The notes: generated from the letters alone by a model not told the origin. A stretch of 64,000 nucleotides of DNA from DASRBN01 sp035294305 (GCA_035294305.1 DATGLD010000039.1:1-64000); one strand, 5' to 3'; positions 9,143 to 17,698 are shown, counted from the first letter of the stretch. A program made the numbers and translations.

Positions 9143-9886
9143 TTATTGGCATTCTCCCGGACTATATATTTTGATGCATTGGCTGTAAGCCTCCGCATTA
9201 CTATACTGTAAAATGGTAGTAGCCGAAGGGATAGAACTTGTTAAAGAGCCACCTGCTGCAAGTATTCCACTTCCTAATGAAGATACAAACAAACCTGCTG
9301 CTTCTTCTAATTGTTCCTTCGCGTCCGTCACAAAAGACTCCAGGACAGTTTTGAGTACTCCTGCCAGTGGATCAAAGAAATTCATCACCCCTCTGACAAA
9401 ATTGACAGTGTTGATGACCGGTTTCACCCAGACCAAGGCGAGGCGTCCGTCGCTGCCATGCAGGTCCAGCGGGGAGGTGCCGGGGCCACCGGCCAGGAAG
9501 GCGGCGGAGAGTGGCGCATTGATGGGCTGCATCGTGGCCGGTTCAGCAGCGGGTGGAGGGGCGATGGGTTTGCCCTGAGTATGTTTGGTCGGCTGCGGAT
9601 AGGGTGACGGGGGACCCTGATGCGGCTTCTGGGGAGACGAACTCTCTTTGAGATATTTGGCGAAGGTGAGGCTCGGCGGACTACTACGCACGGATGTGCT
9701 GGCCGCGGCATGCGCGTGGGGAACTAGCAGGCTCCACTGACTCAGCGTGCCGGTCAGCAACAGCAGGGCGAGCAGGCAACTCAAAATTACGTGCTGCCAG
9801 ACCGGGCGCCTTCTTTCAGGTGAGACAGGAAGAGGACGCGCACGGGAAGGATACGTTGCGTGTGTGGAAAGACGATGCCGGGCCAT
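9143..9886 (-). CDS. Hypothetical exported or membrane-inserted protein, possibly truncated
   Basis: The likely start is the ATG at 9884-9886 (MARHRLSTHATYPSR) with a GAGG 8 nt upstream. A 17-codon longer form lacks a good site. A basic N-region is followed by a strong hydrophobic segment (HVILSCLLALLLLTGTLSQW) and HAHAAAS, which looks like a signal peptide with AHA-A cleavage. Next is a Pro-rich stretch, PLDLHGSDGR, and two mildly hydrophobic helices around VKPVINTVNFVRGVMNFF and AAGLFVSSLGSGILAAGG. The last 20 residues (after TTILQYSNAEAYSQC) change character, with Cys and Tyr. This suggests that a frameshift or deletion ended a longer membrane protein here. I do not recognise a family. Confidence 0.55.
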   Translation of the reverse strand: MARHRLSTHATYPSRARPLPVSPERRRPVWQHVILSCLLALLLLTGTLSQWSLLVPHAHAAASTSVRSSPPSLTFAKYLKESSSPQKPHQGPPSPYPQPTKHTQGKPIAPPPAAEPATMQPINAPLSAAFLAGGPGTSPLDLHGSDGRLALVWVKPVINTVNFVRGVMNFFDPLAGVLKTVLESFVTDAKEQLEEAAGLFVSSLGSGILAAGGSLTSSIPSATTILQYSNAEAYSQCIKIYSPGECQ

Positions 9887-10282
9887 AGTCGAATCCTCGC
9901 ATCCTGAGGAGCCTGCGACAGACAGAGCTGCAGGCAAAAAATCCGCACTGCATTCGCATACAAAGCAGTCTCATATGCCACACTTCTCTCGAGTAGCAAA
10001 AAAAGCACAACGGTCCAGATGCAGGCGGATCCGTCCGCTGCAGAAGGTCTACTGGCCCTTGAAAAAAGGCGCACGATACCCTGAGAGTGCTAGCTCCATC
10101 AAATCATATGACACGCAGGATGAGCTAACGCTCCGGTTCAGAGCACAAGGGCAACAGACAAGACACATCCCTGGCCGGTCAAAAGTGTCAGTAGAAACAA
10201 AGCGTATAGATGTTCATACTACGAGATCAACTGCGAGTGAATGCCGTCTCCAACCCCCTCTTGGAAGGAGATCGGCCCGGTC

Positions 10283-10320
10283 TATGGTTGAACCATACAA
10301 TAAATACCATACAAATGGTA
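10283..10320. promoter_or_regulatory. Tandem palindromes, probable operator
   Basis: Two adjacent dyads are visible: TATGGTTGAACCATA (10283-10297) and TACCAT-acaa-ATGGTA (10305-10320). Both carry ACCAT/ATGGT half-sites, and ACCATACAA is also repeated directly with 14-nt periodicity. The spacing of about 22 nt between dyad centres is close to two helical turns, as for cooperative dimers. The site lies in the 658-nt divergent region between the exported-protein gene (minus) and the FtsB-like gene (plus). The regulator is unknown. A PadR, TetR or MerR-type protein would suit such dyads (inference). Confidence 0.5.
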
Positions 10321-10544
10321 CAGTTGTCAAGTGTTTGTGAAAAACTCGTGAAAACTTCTATTTAGTGGGATTAGTAGTAACTAGCTTGTAAGATAGAATA
10401 CAGGCAAAAACATCTTATTTCTTCCTAACCAGACTCTTGACTTCAACTACTCACATAAGGTACTGTACAAATATACAAGCCTGTTTGCTTGCAAAAGGTA
10501 GAGCCTCAATAGAGGAAACGCAGGAATGACCAGGAGGAGGTCGC

Positions 10545-11021
10545 ATGCAAGAATCGAAACGCAAGCCGCCATCCCCGGCGCGAGCCGCGAATAGCCGACC
10601 GTACATTACCTCGGCGGTTGGTATGGAGGATACGGTTGGGCGTATGCGTGCCAGGCGCAGTTCTTTATTTACCCGCACCGTCATCTGGGTCACGGGTGTG
10701 ATCTGCCTGGCCTTCCTGCTCGGCTCGCTGGCGCAGGCGTGGACCAACAGCCAGCTGGCGCAAAAAGTACAGCAGGCCCAGCAACAGACGCAGCAACTAC
10801 AGGCCTACCACGACCACCTGGCACAGCTGCAACAACACTATGCCAATTCCTTTGAGATCGAAAAGGAGGCCCGCGAGCAGTTCGGCTATGTGCGCGCCGG
10901 CGAGCATCCCGTTGTTATCATCAGCGCCCCTGATCAGCAACCGCAGCGCTCCACCCATCCCGCGAATCCGCCGGCGCCGCAAAATTTCTGGCAGGCATGG
11001 TGGAACATCTTCTTCGGATAA
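10545..11021 (+). CDS. FtsB/DivIC-like septum formation initiator
   Basis: The 158-residue protein starts at an ATG behind GGAGGAGG at good spacing. It has a 45-residue basic cytoplasmic head, a single transmembrane helix (about 48-67, TVIWVTGVICLAFLLGSLAQ) and a Gln-rich coiled coil (QLAQKVQQAQQQTQQLQAY). A short conserved-type segment FEIEKEAREQFGYVRAGEHP then matches the E-x-x-A-R-e-x-x-g-y-v-r-p-G-E signature of FtsB/DivIC. A Pro-rich tail follows. These proteins link FtsL and FtsQ in the divisome. It stands alone between two intergenic regions, and the family's usual enolase neighbour is absent. Confidence 0.85.
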   Translation: MQESKRKPPSPARAANSRPYITSAVGMEDTVGRMRARRSSLFTRTVIWVTGVICLAFLLGSLAQAWTNSQLAQKVQQAQQQTQQLQAYHDHLAQLQQHYANSFEIEKEAREQFGYVRAGEHPVVIISAPDQQPQRSTHPANPPAPQNFWQAWWNIFFG

Positions 11022-11030
11022 GCGATTTCG

Positions 11031-11082
11031 TGTCATTCTGAGCGAAGCGAAGAATCCTCTGGGGCAGGCTGCCCCTCTCCCA
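11031..11082. repeat. Dispersed CATTCTGAGCGAAGCGAAGAATC-like repeat plus small hairpin
   Basis: Directly after the FtsB-like gene is TCATTCTGAGCGAAGCGAAG followed by AATC, then GGGGCAG-GCTGCCCC, a short hairpin. Related but degenerate sequence occurs at 44773-44802 and at 55456-55552. It may also act as the 3' end of the ftsB-like transcript. Confidence 0.45.
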
Positions 11083-11131
11083 GGTACTTTATTAGTGCCA
11101 GCGGTAGTGGACCCCGTGAAGGAATTCGTTA

Positions 11132-12814
11132 TTACTCCGAAGTCTTGACCTTCGACGCTCCCTTGATATCTTTAGGATTGTACCAGCAATGGCTGCATTT
11201 CGTGCGAATGGCCTCTACATGGCCATTGCTGGATTCCTTTTCCTGCGCGCCATTGGACGCCTCAACCACTTCTGCCGGCATTTCCTCTTTTACGATGGGC
11301 TGCGCGTAGAGCGGGTGGCCCTCGGAGGTCAGGCAGCGCCCGGTGGCCAGCTCAAATTGCCAGCCGTGCATCGTGCAGGTCAGGATGCCGTCTTCGATTC
11401 TGGCGAAGCGTGTCAGGTCGGCTTTCAGGTGCGGGCAACGCTTCTGGATGCGATAGCCGTGGCTCTCCCATAGCTGGTGGACGGCGGTCTTCTCGGCGTA
11501 GTAGCCCTCGGCATATTGCAGGCGCTCCGGTGAAAGGCACTTGAAAAAATTGTAGATGTACTCGTTATAGGGGCCTTTGCGCTGGGCTTCGAAGCGGCAG
11601 GAGAGGAAAATCTGATTGATCCAGTCCTCTTCATGATGCACGATGCAGTATTCGAGCAGCGCCCGATCGATGTGGAAGCGGTAATCCCATTCCTCGCCGT
11701 CCCAGGCATAGACGCGGCGCGAGTGAAAGTCAAGCACGATCTGCTGCACATCGCAGTCGATCAGCACGCGGCCATTGACACCGACACTGGTCAGGTCGGC
11801 CTGCTCCAGAAGTGGCTCAAACCAGTCATGCAATGAAGAGAGGATATCGACCTGCCCGCGCGGCCAGGATGCCTTGAGCGCATCGATCAAGGGCTGCTTG
11901 CGCGCCTTGTATGCTTCCAGGTAGGCGCGCTTATCGCTAAAAATGGCTTTCACTTGCTCTTCGGGGATGGGATGTACCACGTCGCAGGCTTGCTTTGTGA
12001 GCGTGGCCACACTGCCGGGAATCATCAGGCGGCCATTGTCCAGCCCGTTTGCTTGCAAATATTCGATAAACACCGTCTGATCTGGAAAGGTATTCGTGGG
12101 ATCGCGGTCGAAATCGTTGAAATTGAACAACGGATCGTCCAGGAAGCAGGGCGGGCCGGCGGAGGGAACCACGAAGGTGGCGTTGAGTTCGCGGATATAG
12201 CGCAGCGCGCGCGCCATCTCATTTTCGCGCTTCTTGCGTCCCAAAGCCTGCATCATCTTTTCTGGGAACTGGTAGACCATCGGATACCAGATCGCGCCTG
12301 AAAACTGCAAGAAATGGGCATCATATGGGCCGAAACTGTTCAGCACATCGATATCCATGGGACGCGAATCGTTCTGGTTGAAGATACGCGTCTCGCCATC
12401 GTCCACCATCAGGCCGGAATCGCCAATCGGCCCATCGATGGGCGCCACCATCGCCATAATCATGAAGCGCAGCCCATCGACCTCGACCGCCTGGGCGTTC
12501 TTTGTATAGATAAATCTGGTGAAGCCGAGATCACGCAAACGGCGCTCAAGCAGATTCAATGGATAATCCGGCAGCAGGACGGTCGCCTCTTTCCAGACAT
12601 GCTCGCTCAGGAACTGCGGATCGAAGTGGTCATGGTGCAGGTGCGAGACATACAGGTAAGTTGGGCGGCGAATTTTCTCCAGGTCCACATCCTCGTTGCT
12701 GGGAAAGGGGAACCAGGAGGCGAAATAGGCTGGATTGAACCAGGGGTCGCAGAGAATACTTCCATGCCGGGTTTCAATAAACAGGCCAGCCTGGCCGAGG
12801 AATGTAATCTCCAC
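11132..12814 (-). CDS. Metallo-beta-lactamase-fold hydrolase fused to C-terminal Rieske [2Fe-2S] domain
   Basis: A 560-residue protein. Residues 1 to about 260 are an UlaG-like MBL fold with the metal motif HLHHDH (58-63), starting MEITFLGQAGLFIETRHGSI. A middle helical region of about 160 residues follows. The C-terminal part has a Rieske cluster motif: C460-x-H462 (KRCPHLKADL) and C480-x2-H483 (CTMHGW), 17 residues apart as expected. A further CSHC pair lies near residues 530-533. The same two modules occur in CMP-N-acetylneuraminate hydroxylase, but there the Rieske domain is N-terminal. A monooxygenase or sugar-modifying role is therefore possible but unproven. It is not clearly in an operon: upstream is a repeat-rich gap, and downstream lies a convergent FtsB-like gene. 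Confidence 0.88.
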   Translation of the reverse strand: MEITFLGQAGLFIETRHGSILCDPWFNPAYFASWFPFPSNEDVDLEKIRRPTYLYVSHLHHDHFDPQFLSEHVWKEATVLLPDYPLNLLERRLRDLGFTRFIYTKNAQAVEVDGLRFMIMAMVAPIDGPIGDSGLMVDDGETRIFNQNDSRPMDIDVLNSFGPYDAHFLQFSGAIWYPMVYQFPEKMMQALGRKKRENEMARALRYIRELNATFVVPSAGPPCFLDDPLFNFNDFDRDPTNTFPDQTVFIEYLQANGLDNGRLMIPGSVATLTKQACDVVHPIPEEQVKAIFSDKRAYLEAYKARKQPLIDALKASWPRGQVDILSSLHDWFEPLLEQADLTSVGVNGRVLIDCDVQQIVLDFHSRRVYAWDGEEWDYRFHIDRALLEYCIVHHEEDWINQIFLSCRFEAQRKGPYNEYIYNFFKCLSPERLQYAEGYYAEKTAVHQLWESHGYRIQKRCPHLKADLTRFARIEDGILTCTMHGWQFELATGRCLTSEGHPLYAQPIVKEEMPAEVVEASNGAQEKESSNGHVEAIRTKCSHCWYNPKDIKGASKVKTSE

Positions 12815-12889
12815 TAAACATCTCCTTTATTTATAAATGAGAACGAGAGAGCGAGCAACATAGGGTGAGAAGGTGATCCAGACTCCAGG

Positions 12890-13061
12890 GAGGGCGACCA
12901 CCAGGGTACGCCCTTACAATACGATGCCTCTCCTCTGATCTCGTCTCGTCGTCATAGTAAAGGCGTACCCTGGTGGTCGCCCTCCGGTTAATTTACTCTC
13001 CATCTTGAGCTTTTTGGATAATGTAATCTCATACCGGGGCGTACCCTGGTGGTCGTCCTCC
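12890..13061. repeat. Cluster of three interspersed repeat copies, two in inverted order
   Basis: Copies lie at about 12890-12918 (minus), 12960-12986 (plus) and 13037-13061 (plus). Each carries GGCGTACCCTGGTGG followed by TCGCCCTCC or a one-base variant. The first two face each other and could form a long stem in RNA across 12890-12986. They occupy the 492-nt gap (12815-13306) between the MBL-Rieske gene and the M20 amidohydrolase. Nothing else was seen in this gap. Confidence 0.75.
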
Positions 13062-13306
13062 GGTCAACATACTCATATTCTATCACGCTCATTCCCCAGG
13101 GGAACGACAAAGCAAGGCTCATCACCATCTTGTAATTAGAACGAAGCAGCCTCTTTCTTTGTTACTCACATTCTCATCACATGCCAATGGGCACATTCTG
13201 GTCATATGCCGGCGCTTCCTGACCACTGATCTGCTTGCATTTAGCGCTACCTCTCGCAGTAGCCCTTCCCGGCGTGCCGCTGGCCTGACCTGTGCGCGTT
13301 ATCCAC

Positions 13307-14500
13307 TTATGAATGCAAAAACTCCAGCGCAGCTCGTGCCAGCACCTCTACACCAACGGACATGGCGTCCTCGTCGATATTGAAGCGGGGATGATGATGC
13401 GGGTATTTCGCGCCTTTCTCCTCATTGCGCGCGCCGACAATGAAGTAGCAGCCGGGGACGGCGTTGAGGAAATAGGCCATATCGTCGCTAAAAGGCAGCA
13501 TGACCTCTTCGCTCTCCCCGACCTTCTTCTCGCCTACTGCCGCGATAGCCGCCTTGCGCACCACCGCGGTCATGGCGGGATCGTTAATACATGGCGGGCA
13601 GCCATCGAACACTTCCACGGCGCAGGTGCCGCACAGGGCAAGAGCAATACCGGAGGCGACCTCACCGATGCGGCGAATCAATTTTTCGCGATGTTCAGGC
13701 GTATAAGCGCGCATGGTGCCCTGCATTTCCGCCGTTTCTGGAATGATGTTAAAGGCCGTGCCAGCGGAAATTTTGCCGACAGTGATAACCGCCGGGCTGA
13801 ACGGCGAGGTTTCGCGGCTGATCAGCGTTTGCAGGGCCGTGATGATCTGGGCGGAGATGACGATGGGATCGACGGTCGTATCCGGCATGGCCGCGTGCCC
13901 CCCCTTGCCCTGCACGCTCAGAATAATTTTATCCGCGCTAGCAAAAACGGCACCTGACCGCACGCCCACGCGCCCTAGCGGGTAGCTGCTGATGAGATGC
14001 AGACCGATCACGCCGTCTACGCCCTGCATGGCGCCTTCCTTCACCATCGGCCCCGCTCCACCGATGACCTCTTCGGCAGGTTGAAACACGAATTTGACAT
14101 TACCGGGCAGTTCGGCGCGGCGTTTCGTTAAAATATCGGCCACCGCCAGCAGCATTGAGGTATGTCCATCGTGCCCGCAGGCATGCATCTTGCCGTCAAT
14201 AGTAGAGCGATACTCGATCTCGTTCAATTCATATATAGGGAGCGCGTCCATGTCGGCGCGAATGGCAATAGTTTTTGCTCCCGGCCCACTTGCGCCTCCG
14301 CGCAGCAGCCCGACAACGCCCGTTTTAGCAACGCCCGTCTGTACCTCCAATCCCAGAGCACGCAAACGTTGCGCCACAATGCCGGAGGTGCGCACCTCTT
14401 CAAAGGCGAGTTCGGGATGTTCGTGCAGGTCGCGACGCATCGCCACCATATCGGGAACGAGTTCATCAATTTCGGATTTCAACTGATCAGTCTCGGACAT
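13307..14500 (-). CDS. M20 family amidohydrolase (N-acyl amino acid / hippurate hydrolase type)
   Basis: The 397-residue cytosolic protein has the M20D layout. HEHPELAFEEVRTS is near the N-terminus, DMDALPIYELNE holds a metal-binding Asp region, HACGHDGHTSMLL is the Cys/His metal-binding motif, FQPAEEVIGGAGPMV carries the acid-base Glu pair, and there is a late HHPRFNID with another metal ligand. A dimerisation domain lies between about 185 and 300. These enzymes hydrolyse N-acyl or N-aryl amino acids or similar amides with one or two divalent metals. The start ATG (14498-14500) is preceded by AGGAGG at 5 nt, which is decisive. It lies 121 nt after the PIG-V-like gene on the same strand, so cotranscription is possible. 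Confidence 0.92.
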   Translation of the reverse strand: MSETDQLKSEIDELVPDMVAMRRDLHEHPELAFEEVRTSGIVAQRLRALGLEVQTGVAKTGVVGLLRGGASGPGAKTIAIRADMDALPIYELNEIEYRSTIDGKMHACGHDGHTSMLLAVADILTKRRAELPGNVKFVFQPAEEVIGGAGPMVKEGAMQGVDGVIGLHLISSYPLGRVGVRSGAVFASADKIILSVQGKGGHAAMPDTTVDPIVISAQIITALQTLISRETSPFSPAVITVGKISAGTAFNIIPETAEMQGTMRAYTPEHREKLIRRIGEVASGIALALCGTCAVEVFDGCPPCINDPAMTAVVRKAAIAAVGEKKVGESEEVMLPFSDDMAYFLNAVPGCYFIVGARNEEKGAKYPHHHPRFNIDEDAMSVGVEVLARAALEFLHS

Positions 14501-14621
14501 GAAGCCTCCTGGTCACTAGCAATGCAGCAATTTTCGGCAAGAACGCACGGCAAAAAACCCGTCTCTCCAACCAGAAAGTGGGTATTGGTTTCTCCTGGCT
14601 TTATTGTAACATGTCAGGGCT

Positions 14622-15857
14622 TCACACAATCCATTTACCCGTCAGCCACTGTAAAACCATAAAACCTAGCAGCGGCAGGCAAATAGTCAGGTAATAGAGA
14701 TTGAAATCGCGCCTCTTTCCTGGAGCGGCAACAGTGATAAAGGCCGGGAAGATTTCTAGCATGAAACGCGACAATGAAGATAGCGCAGCAGATGCCGCTT
14801 CGGGCGTGAGAATCACGAAGAGGTAGAGCGCGCAGGCGTAAAAGGCATAACTCCACTGTTCCCTCGCAAATTTCCAGGGACCCCAGAAGGAGAGTACCAG
14901 CATCAGCAGAATGAAGAGGATCGCGCTGAGGTCCATTACGGTATGGATGGAAGTAAAGCTCAGGATAGGATGGGTGCGAATATTGCGATATGCCACCTGG
15001 AAAACCACCCAGGGAAAGGTGAGTTGTCGATGCCAGACCTTTTGCGCATGCATAAAGGCAAGCGGGTCATGAAACTTCAGGTATCCATACAGGCAGAAGA
15101 GGAGAATTCCGCCGATAATTCCTATACCGCTCATGACGCTGAAGCCGATCCTGCGCCACTGGAAATCGCGCTGCCGCATATATTCGTAAGCAAAAGGGAT
15201 CAACAAACAGATGGCTATCGAGCGCGTCAAACTGGCGAAAAGCGCGGCCAACCCTGCCAGCCACCAGCGCCCTTTACGCATGTAGTAGAAGCTCAATATT
15301 GAGAAGAAAATGAACAAAGACTCGTTGTAAGCGGCAGCGAAAAAAAAGGCGGTAGGGAAGATGGCCAGATATAACACGCTGTGCCACGCGCGGACCCCAC
15401 CAAAATCTTCCACGACCAGGCGATAAAATACCATGAACATGCTGAGCGTCGCCAGATTAGAAATAAGCAGTCCGGCGATGAAAGGATCGCGCACGACTAC
15501 TGCCAGTATGCGTTCCAACAGCGGGAAGAGAGGGAAAAAAGCCATGCGATACGAGGCATCATATCCATATGCGGCAATATGCGTAAATTGCGAGGTATCC
15601 CAGCGGTTCCAGGAAACCAGCAGCGTGTTCAACGGGAGCGAACTGGTTGAGAAATTGCGCAGGCTGAAGAGGGCGGCCAGGTAGGTCAATGCTAAGAATG
15701 CGATGTGCGTGGCAATATAGATGGGAGCAACCTGCTTCAACGCCTCCCACCAGCTACAGGCAAGCCCACCGTTGCTATCTGTCACCTGCTCCACAGCATG
15801 TTCGATTTGTAGAGGGGAAATCGCCCGCCCTTCTTTATCGGAGAGAGATGGTTGCAT
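14622..15857 (-). CDS. PIG-V-like integral membrane mannosyltransferase (GT-C)
   Basis: The 411-residue protein has about nine hydrophobic helices. The first large extracytoplasmic loop has SWNRWDTSQFTHIAAYGY and MAFFPLFPLLERI. This is the W-D-s-x-x-y-x-x-I-A-x-x-G-Y ... AFFPLyP signature of bacterial PIG-V (GPI mannosyltransferase II-like) proteins, and its acidic residue is the likely catalytic base. Such enzymes use polyprenyl-phosphate sugar donors. It may add sugars to a lipid or surface glycan together with the loci at 1-7.3 kb. No direct genetic link is visible. Confidence 0.82.
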   Translation of the reverse strand: MQPSLSDKEGRAISPLQIEHAVEQVTDSNGGLACSWWEALKQVAPIYIATHIAFLALTYLAALFSLRNFSTSSLPLNTLLVSWNRWDTSQFTHIAAYGYDASYRMAFFPLFPLLERILAVVVRDPFIAGLLISNLATLSMFMVFYRLVVEDFGGVRAWHSVLYLAIFPTAFFFAAAYNESLFIFFSILSFYYMRKGRWWLAGLAALFASLTRSIAICLLIPFAYEYMRQRDFQWRRIGFSVMSGIGIIGGILLFCLYGYLKFHDPLAFMHAQKVWHRQLTFPWVVFQVAYRNIRTHPILSFTSIHTVMDLSAILFILLMLVLSFWGPWKFAREQWSYAFYACALYLFVILTPEAASAALSSLSRFMLEIFPAFITVAAPGKRRDFNLYYLTICLPLLGFMVLQWLTGKWIV

Positions 15858-15999
15858 AGATACGCCTTTTTCAATACATTCAATTTAAGAACCGGGCCAG
15901 TATATCACTCGGAATGCTACCAGGGAGCCCCAAATTTGTCAATCGCCCTGGGATTCAGGATGACGATCAGGTACTGCGCAGGATGCTTCCCCGCTGTTG

Positions 16000-16005
16000 T
16001 ATAAT
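16000..16005 (+). promoter_or_regulatory. Likely -10 element of the padR-like gene
   Basis: TATAAT preceded by TGT (TTGTATAAT) lies 24 nt before the first start codon of the PadR-like gene. No good -35 is seen at 16-18 nt upstream, so it would depend on an extended -10 or an activator. The transcript would have almost no leader. Confidence 0.45.
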
Positions 16006-16028
16006 ACTACCAATCCCAAAACCAACCC

Positions 16029-16676
16029 ATGCTAGAGATAAACCAGATGCCGGAACAACCTGACACACTTGCGATGGATGCTGAAAACCACAACGGCAAC
16101 ACTTCACGCAATACCCTACGCTACATCATCCTGGGATTGCTGGGCGCGCATCCCATGAGCGGCTACGATATCAAGCAGGCGTTCGACCGCGCCCTCGCCA
16201 GCTATTGGAATGCGGGTAACAGTCAAATTTATACGACGTTAAAAAGCCTGAGCGATGCCGGGCTGGTCGAGTCAGAAATCATCGTGCAGACAACACGCCC
16301 CAACCGCAAGGTCTATCGCCTCACTTCCGCCGGGCGAGAAGAGTTGGAGCGTTGGCTACAGGAAGAGGTGCCGGAGCGCTTCACCAAAGATGAATTCCTT
16401 ACCAAACTCTTCTTCTGTGGTGAAATCTCTGACGAGATCGCGCTTCATCATTTGCTGGAACATCGCGCCAGCCTGCTCAAGCAGCTCGAACACATGGAAT
16501 GGGCGCGCCAGCAATATGCCGCGCGCCCAACGCGCCGCCCGCGCCTGCTCGAATACCAGATGCTCGTGCGCGAGTATAAAGAGGCAACCTTACGAGCCGG
16601 ACTGGAAGTGACCGAGCGCGCCATTGAGAAGTTGAAGGCGCGTTCAGACGGCGAAAAACAGGCAAAGATACCCTGA
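16029..16676 (+). CDS. PadR family transcriptional regulator
   Basis: The 215-residue protein has a PadR winged helix at about 32-110: LRYIILGLLGAHPMSGYDIK, then SYWNAGNSQIYTTLKSLSDA and GLVESEI, then a wing with NRKVYRLTSAGREELERWL. The C-terminal helical dimerisation part (about 115-205) matches the Vir_act_alpha_C type and has RASLLKQLEHMEWARQQ. Start codons at 16029 and 16047 are both possible, and neither has a strong ribosome site. PadR proteins usually repress a neighbouring transporter or detoxification gene, but here the next gene is convergent and encodes a Uma2 protein. The target is unclear and autoregulation is likely. Confidence 0.88.
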   Translation: MLEINQMPEQPDTLAMDAENHNGNTSRNTLRYIILGLLGAHPMSGYDIKQAFDRALASYWNAGNSQIYTTLKSLSDAGLVESEIIVQTTRPNRKVYRLTSAGREELERWLQEEVPERFTKDEFLTKLFFCGEISDEIALHHLLEHRASLLKQLEHMEWARQQYAARPTRRPRLLEYQMLVREYKEATLRAGLEVTERAIEKLKARSDGEKQAKIP

Positions 16677-16697
16677 TCCACTAGACTTTAGACGAAC

Positions 16698-17360
16698 TCA
16701 TATCAACTGATCGGGGTCAATGCCGAGAGAGCGCAGTTTGTCGGCCATAGCCTCCGCTTTAGTCAACCGAAGATTCCTCCTGGCATCATAAAGGCGCAGC
16801 AATGCACCATCCGGCTTGAGATAGCTTTCCAGATGTGGACTCCACAGGCTGCCGTCAATTTGATGGGGTACAGTGCGCATCTGACCGGTTCGCCCATCAA
16901 GATACCAGCCGAACAATCGTCCACCCTTGCGCCTGCTCAACGGTAGTGGAATCTTGTAGGGATCATAGGCATAATATTCTTGTACGCCCATTGCAGCGTA
17001 TGCGACCGGTTTCTCTTGCAGGTCGCGCGTCCACGTTTTTGGCGAGGCAATTTCAAAGACGACATGAGGTGCCGGGCCATCTAATCCAACACGCCAGCTG
17101 ATGTTAGGGCTATCCGTCACTCCCTTAATAAGAGCCACATCGGGCGCCAGAGGATATTCATCTTCATCAGAAGTTTGAAAGAAGTTGAAAGTTTCATAGA
17201 CCGCACACGGCTGATTATGAAACAACCATTCGAGTACCTGCTTCAGGTATTCTACGAGGGCGCGATGTGGACGCGATTCCCCCATCAGATCCTCCTCGGT
17301 GGGGTGCCTATCGTAGTAGTAATAGAGTACATCTACGTCATTATTGGTCCGCTCGATCAT
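16698..17360 (-). CDS. Uma2 family (DUF820) restriction-endonuclease-like protein
   Basis: The 220-residue protein fits the Uma2/DUF820 family, with PD-(D/E)xK-like landmarks: EYPLAPDVALIKG (Asp of the core), GPAPHVVFEIASPKT (E-x-A/S-P-K, catalytic Glu/Lys strand) and a following DLQEKPVAYAAMGVQEYYAYD. The C-terminal helix has LRLTKAEAMADKLRSLG, a common tail in such proteins. The family is greatly expanded in cyanobacteria and Ktedonobacteria, and its cell role is unknown. It is convergent with the padR-like gene, with only 21 nt between them. Confidence 0.85.
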   Translation of the reverse strand: MIERTNNDVDVLYYYYDRHPTEEDLMGESRPHRALVEYLKQVLEWLFHNQPCAVYETFNFFQTSDEDEYPLAPDVALIKGVTDSPNISWRVGLDGPAPHVVFEIASPKTWTRDLQEKPVAYAAMGVQEYYAYDPYKIPLPLSRRKGGRLFGWYLDGRTGQMRTVPHQIDGSLWSPHLESYLKPDGALLRLYDARRNLRLTKAEAMADKLRSLGIDPDQLI

Positions 17361-17538
17361 GGCGCGCTCCTTTTGTCTCTCGTGGCCTCACTATGTCCAG
17401 GTCGCTTTCCCCTTTTCTGCGCCTCGACCCCTACCCCTTTTTCATTCAAAGTGGCTTTTCGCTTCGATGTTTGTGTAGCGAAAAAGCTTCTTTTCCCAAT
17501 GATAACACAATCGCAGCCCCTCTACAAGCCATTTCTGA

Positions 17539-17665
17539 CTGACATCCACTCATAACTCGGGGTGCAGGGGTTTCACCCCTGCCGGGGTGCGGGGTGTCCC
17601 CGCTTGCTTCCCCTCCCGTCCTGACGGGCCGTAGGCCCGCTGCAAGAATTATGAGTGGATGGCAG
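17539..17665. mobile_element. MITE-like element, copy 1 (127 bp, 17-bp TIRs, 8-bp target duplication)
   Basis: The element starts CTGACATCCACTCATAA and ends TTATGAGTGGATGGCAG, a 17-bp terminal inverted repeat with one mismatch. It is flanked by the direct repeat ATTTCTGA at 17531-17538 and 17666-17673, which looks like an 8-bp target-site duplication. The interior is GC-rich and built of nested short inverted repeats (for example CAGGGGTTTCACCCCTG and GGGCCGTAGGCCC), and it has no coding potential. A near-identical copy lies at 33285-33412. It is non-autonomous: no transposase was found in the window. It sits 34 nt beyond the 3' end of the MmyB-type regulator gene. Confidence 0.9.
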
Positions 17666-17698
17666 ATTTCTGAACCGAAGAGTTTTTCTGCCATATTC

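Noticed and set aside
13159..13383. 74-codon plus-strand frame
   Set aside because: It overlaps the 3' end of the M20 amidohydrolase in antisense, has no ribosome site and has a random-like composition.
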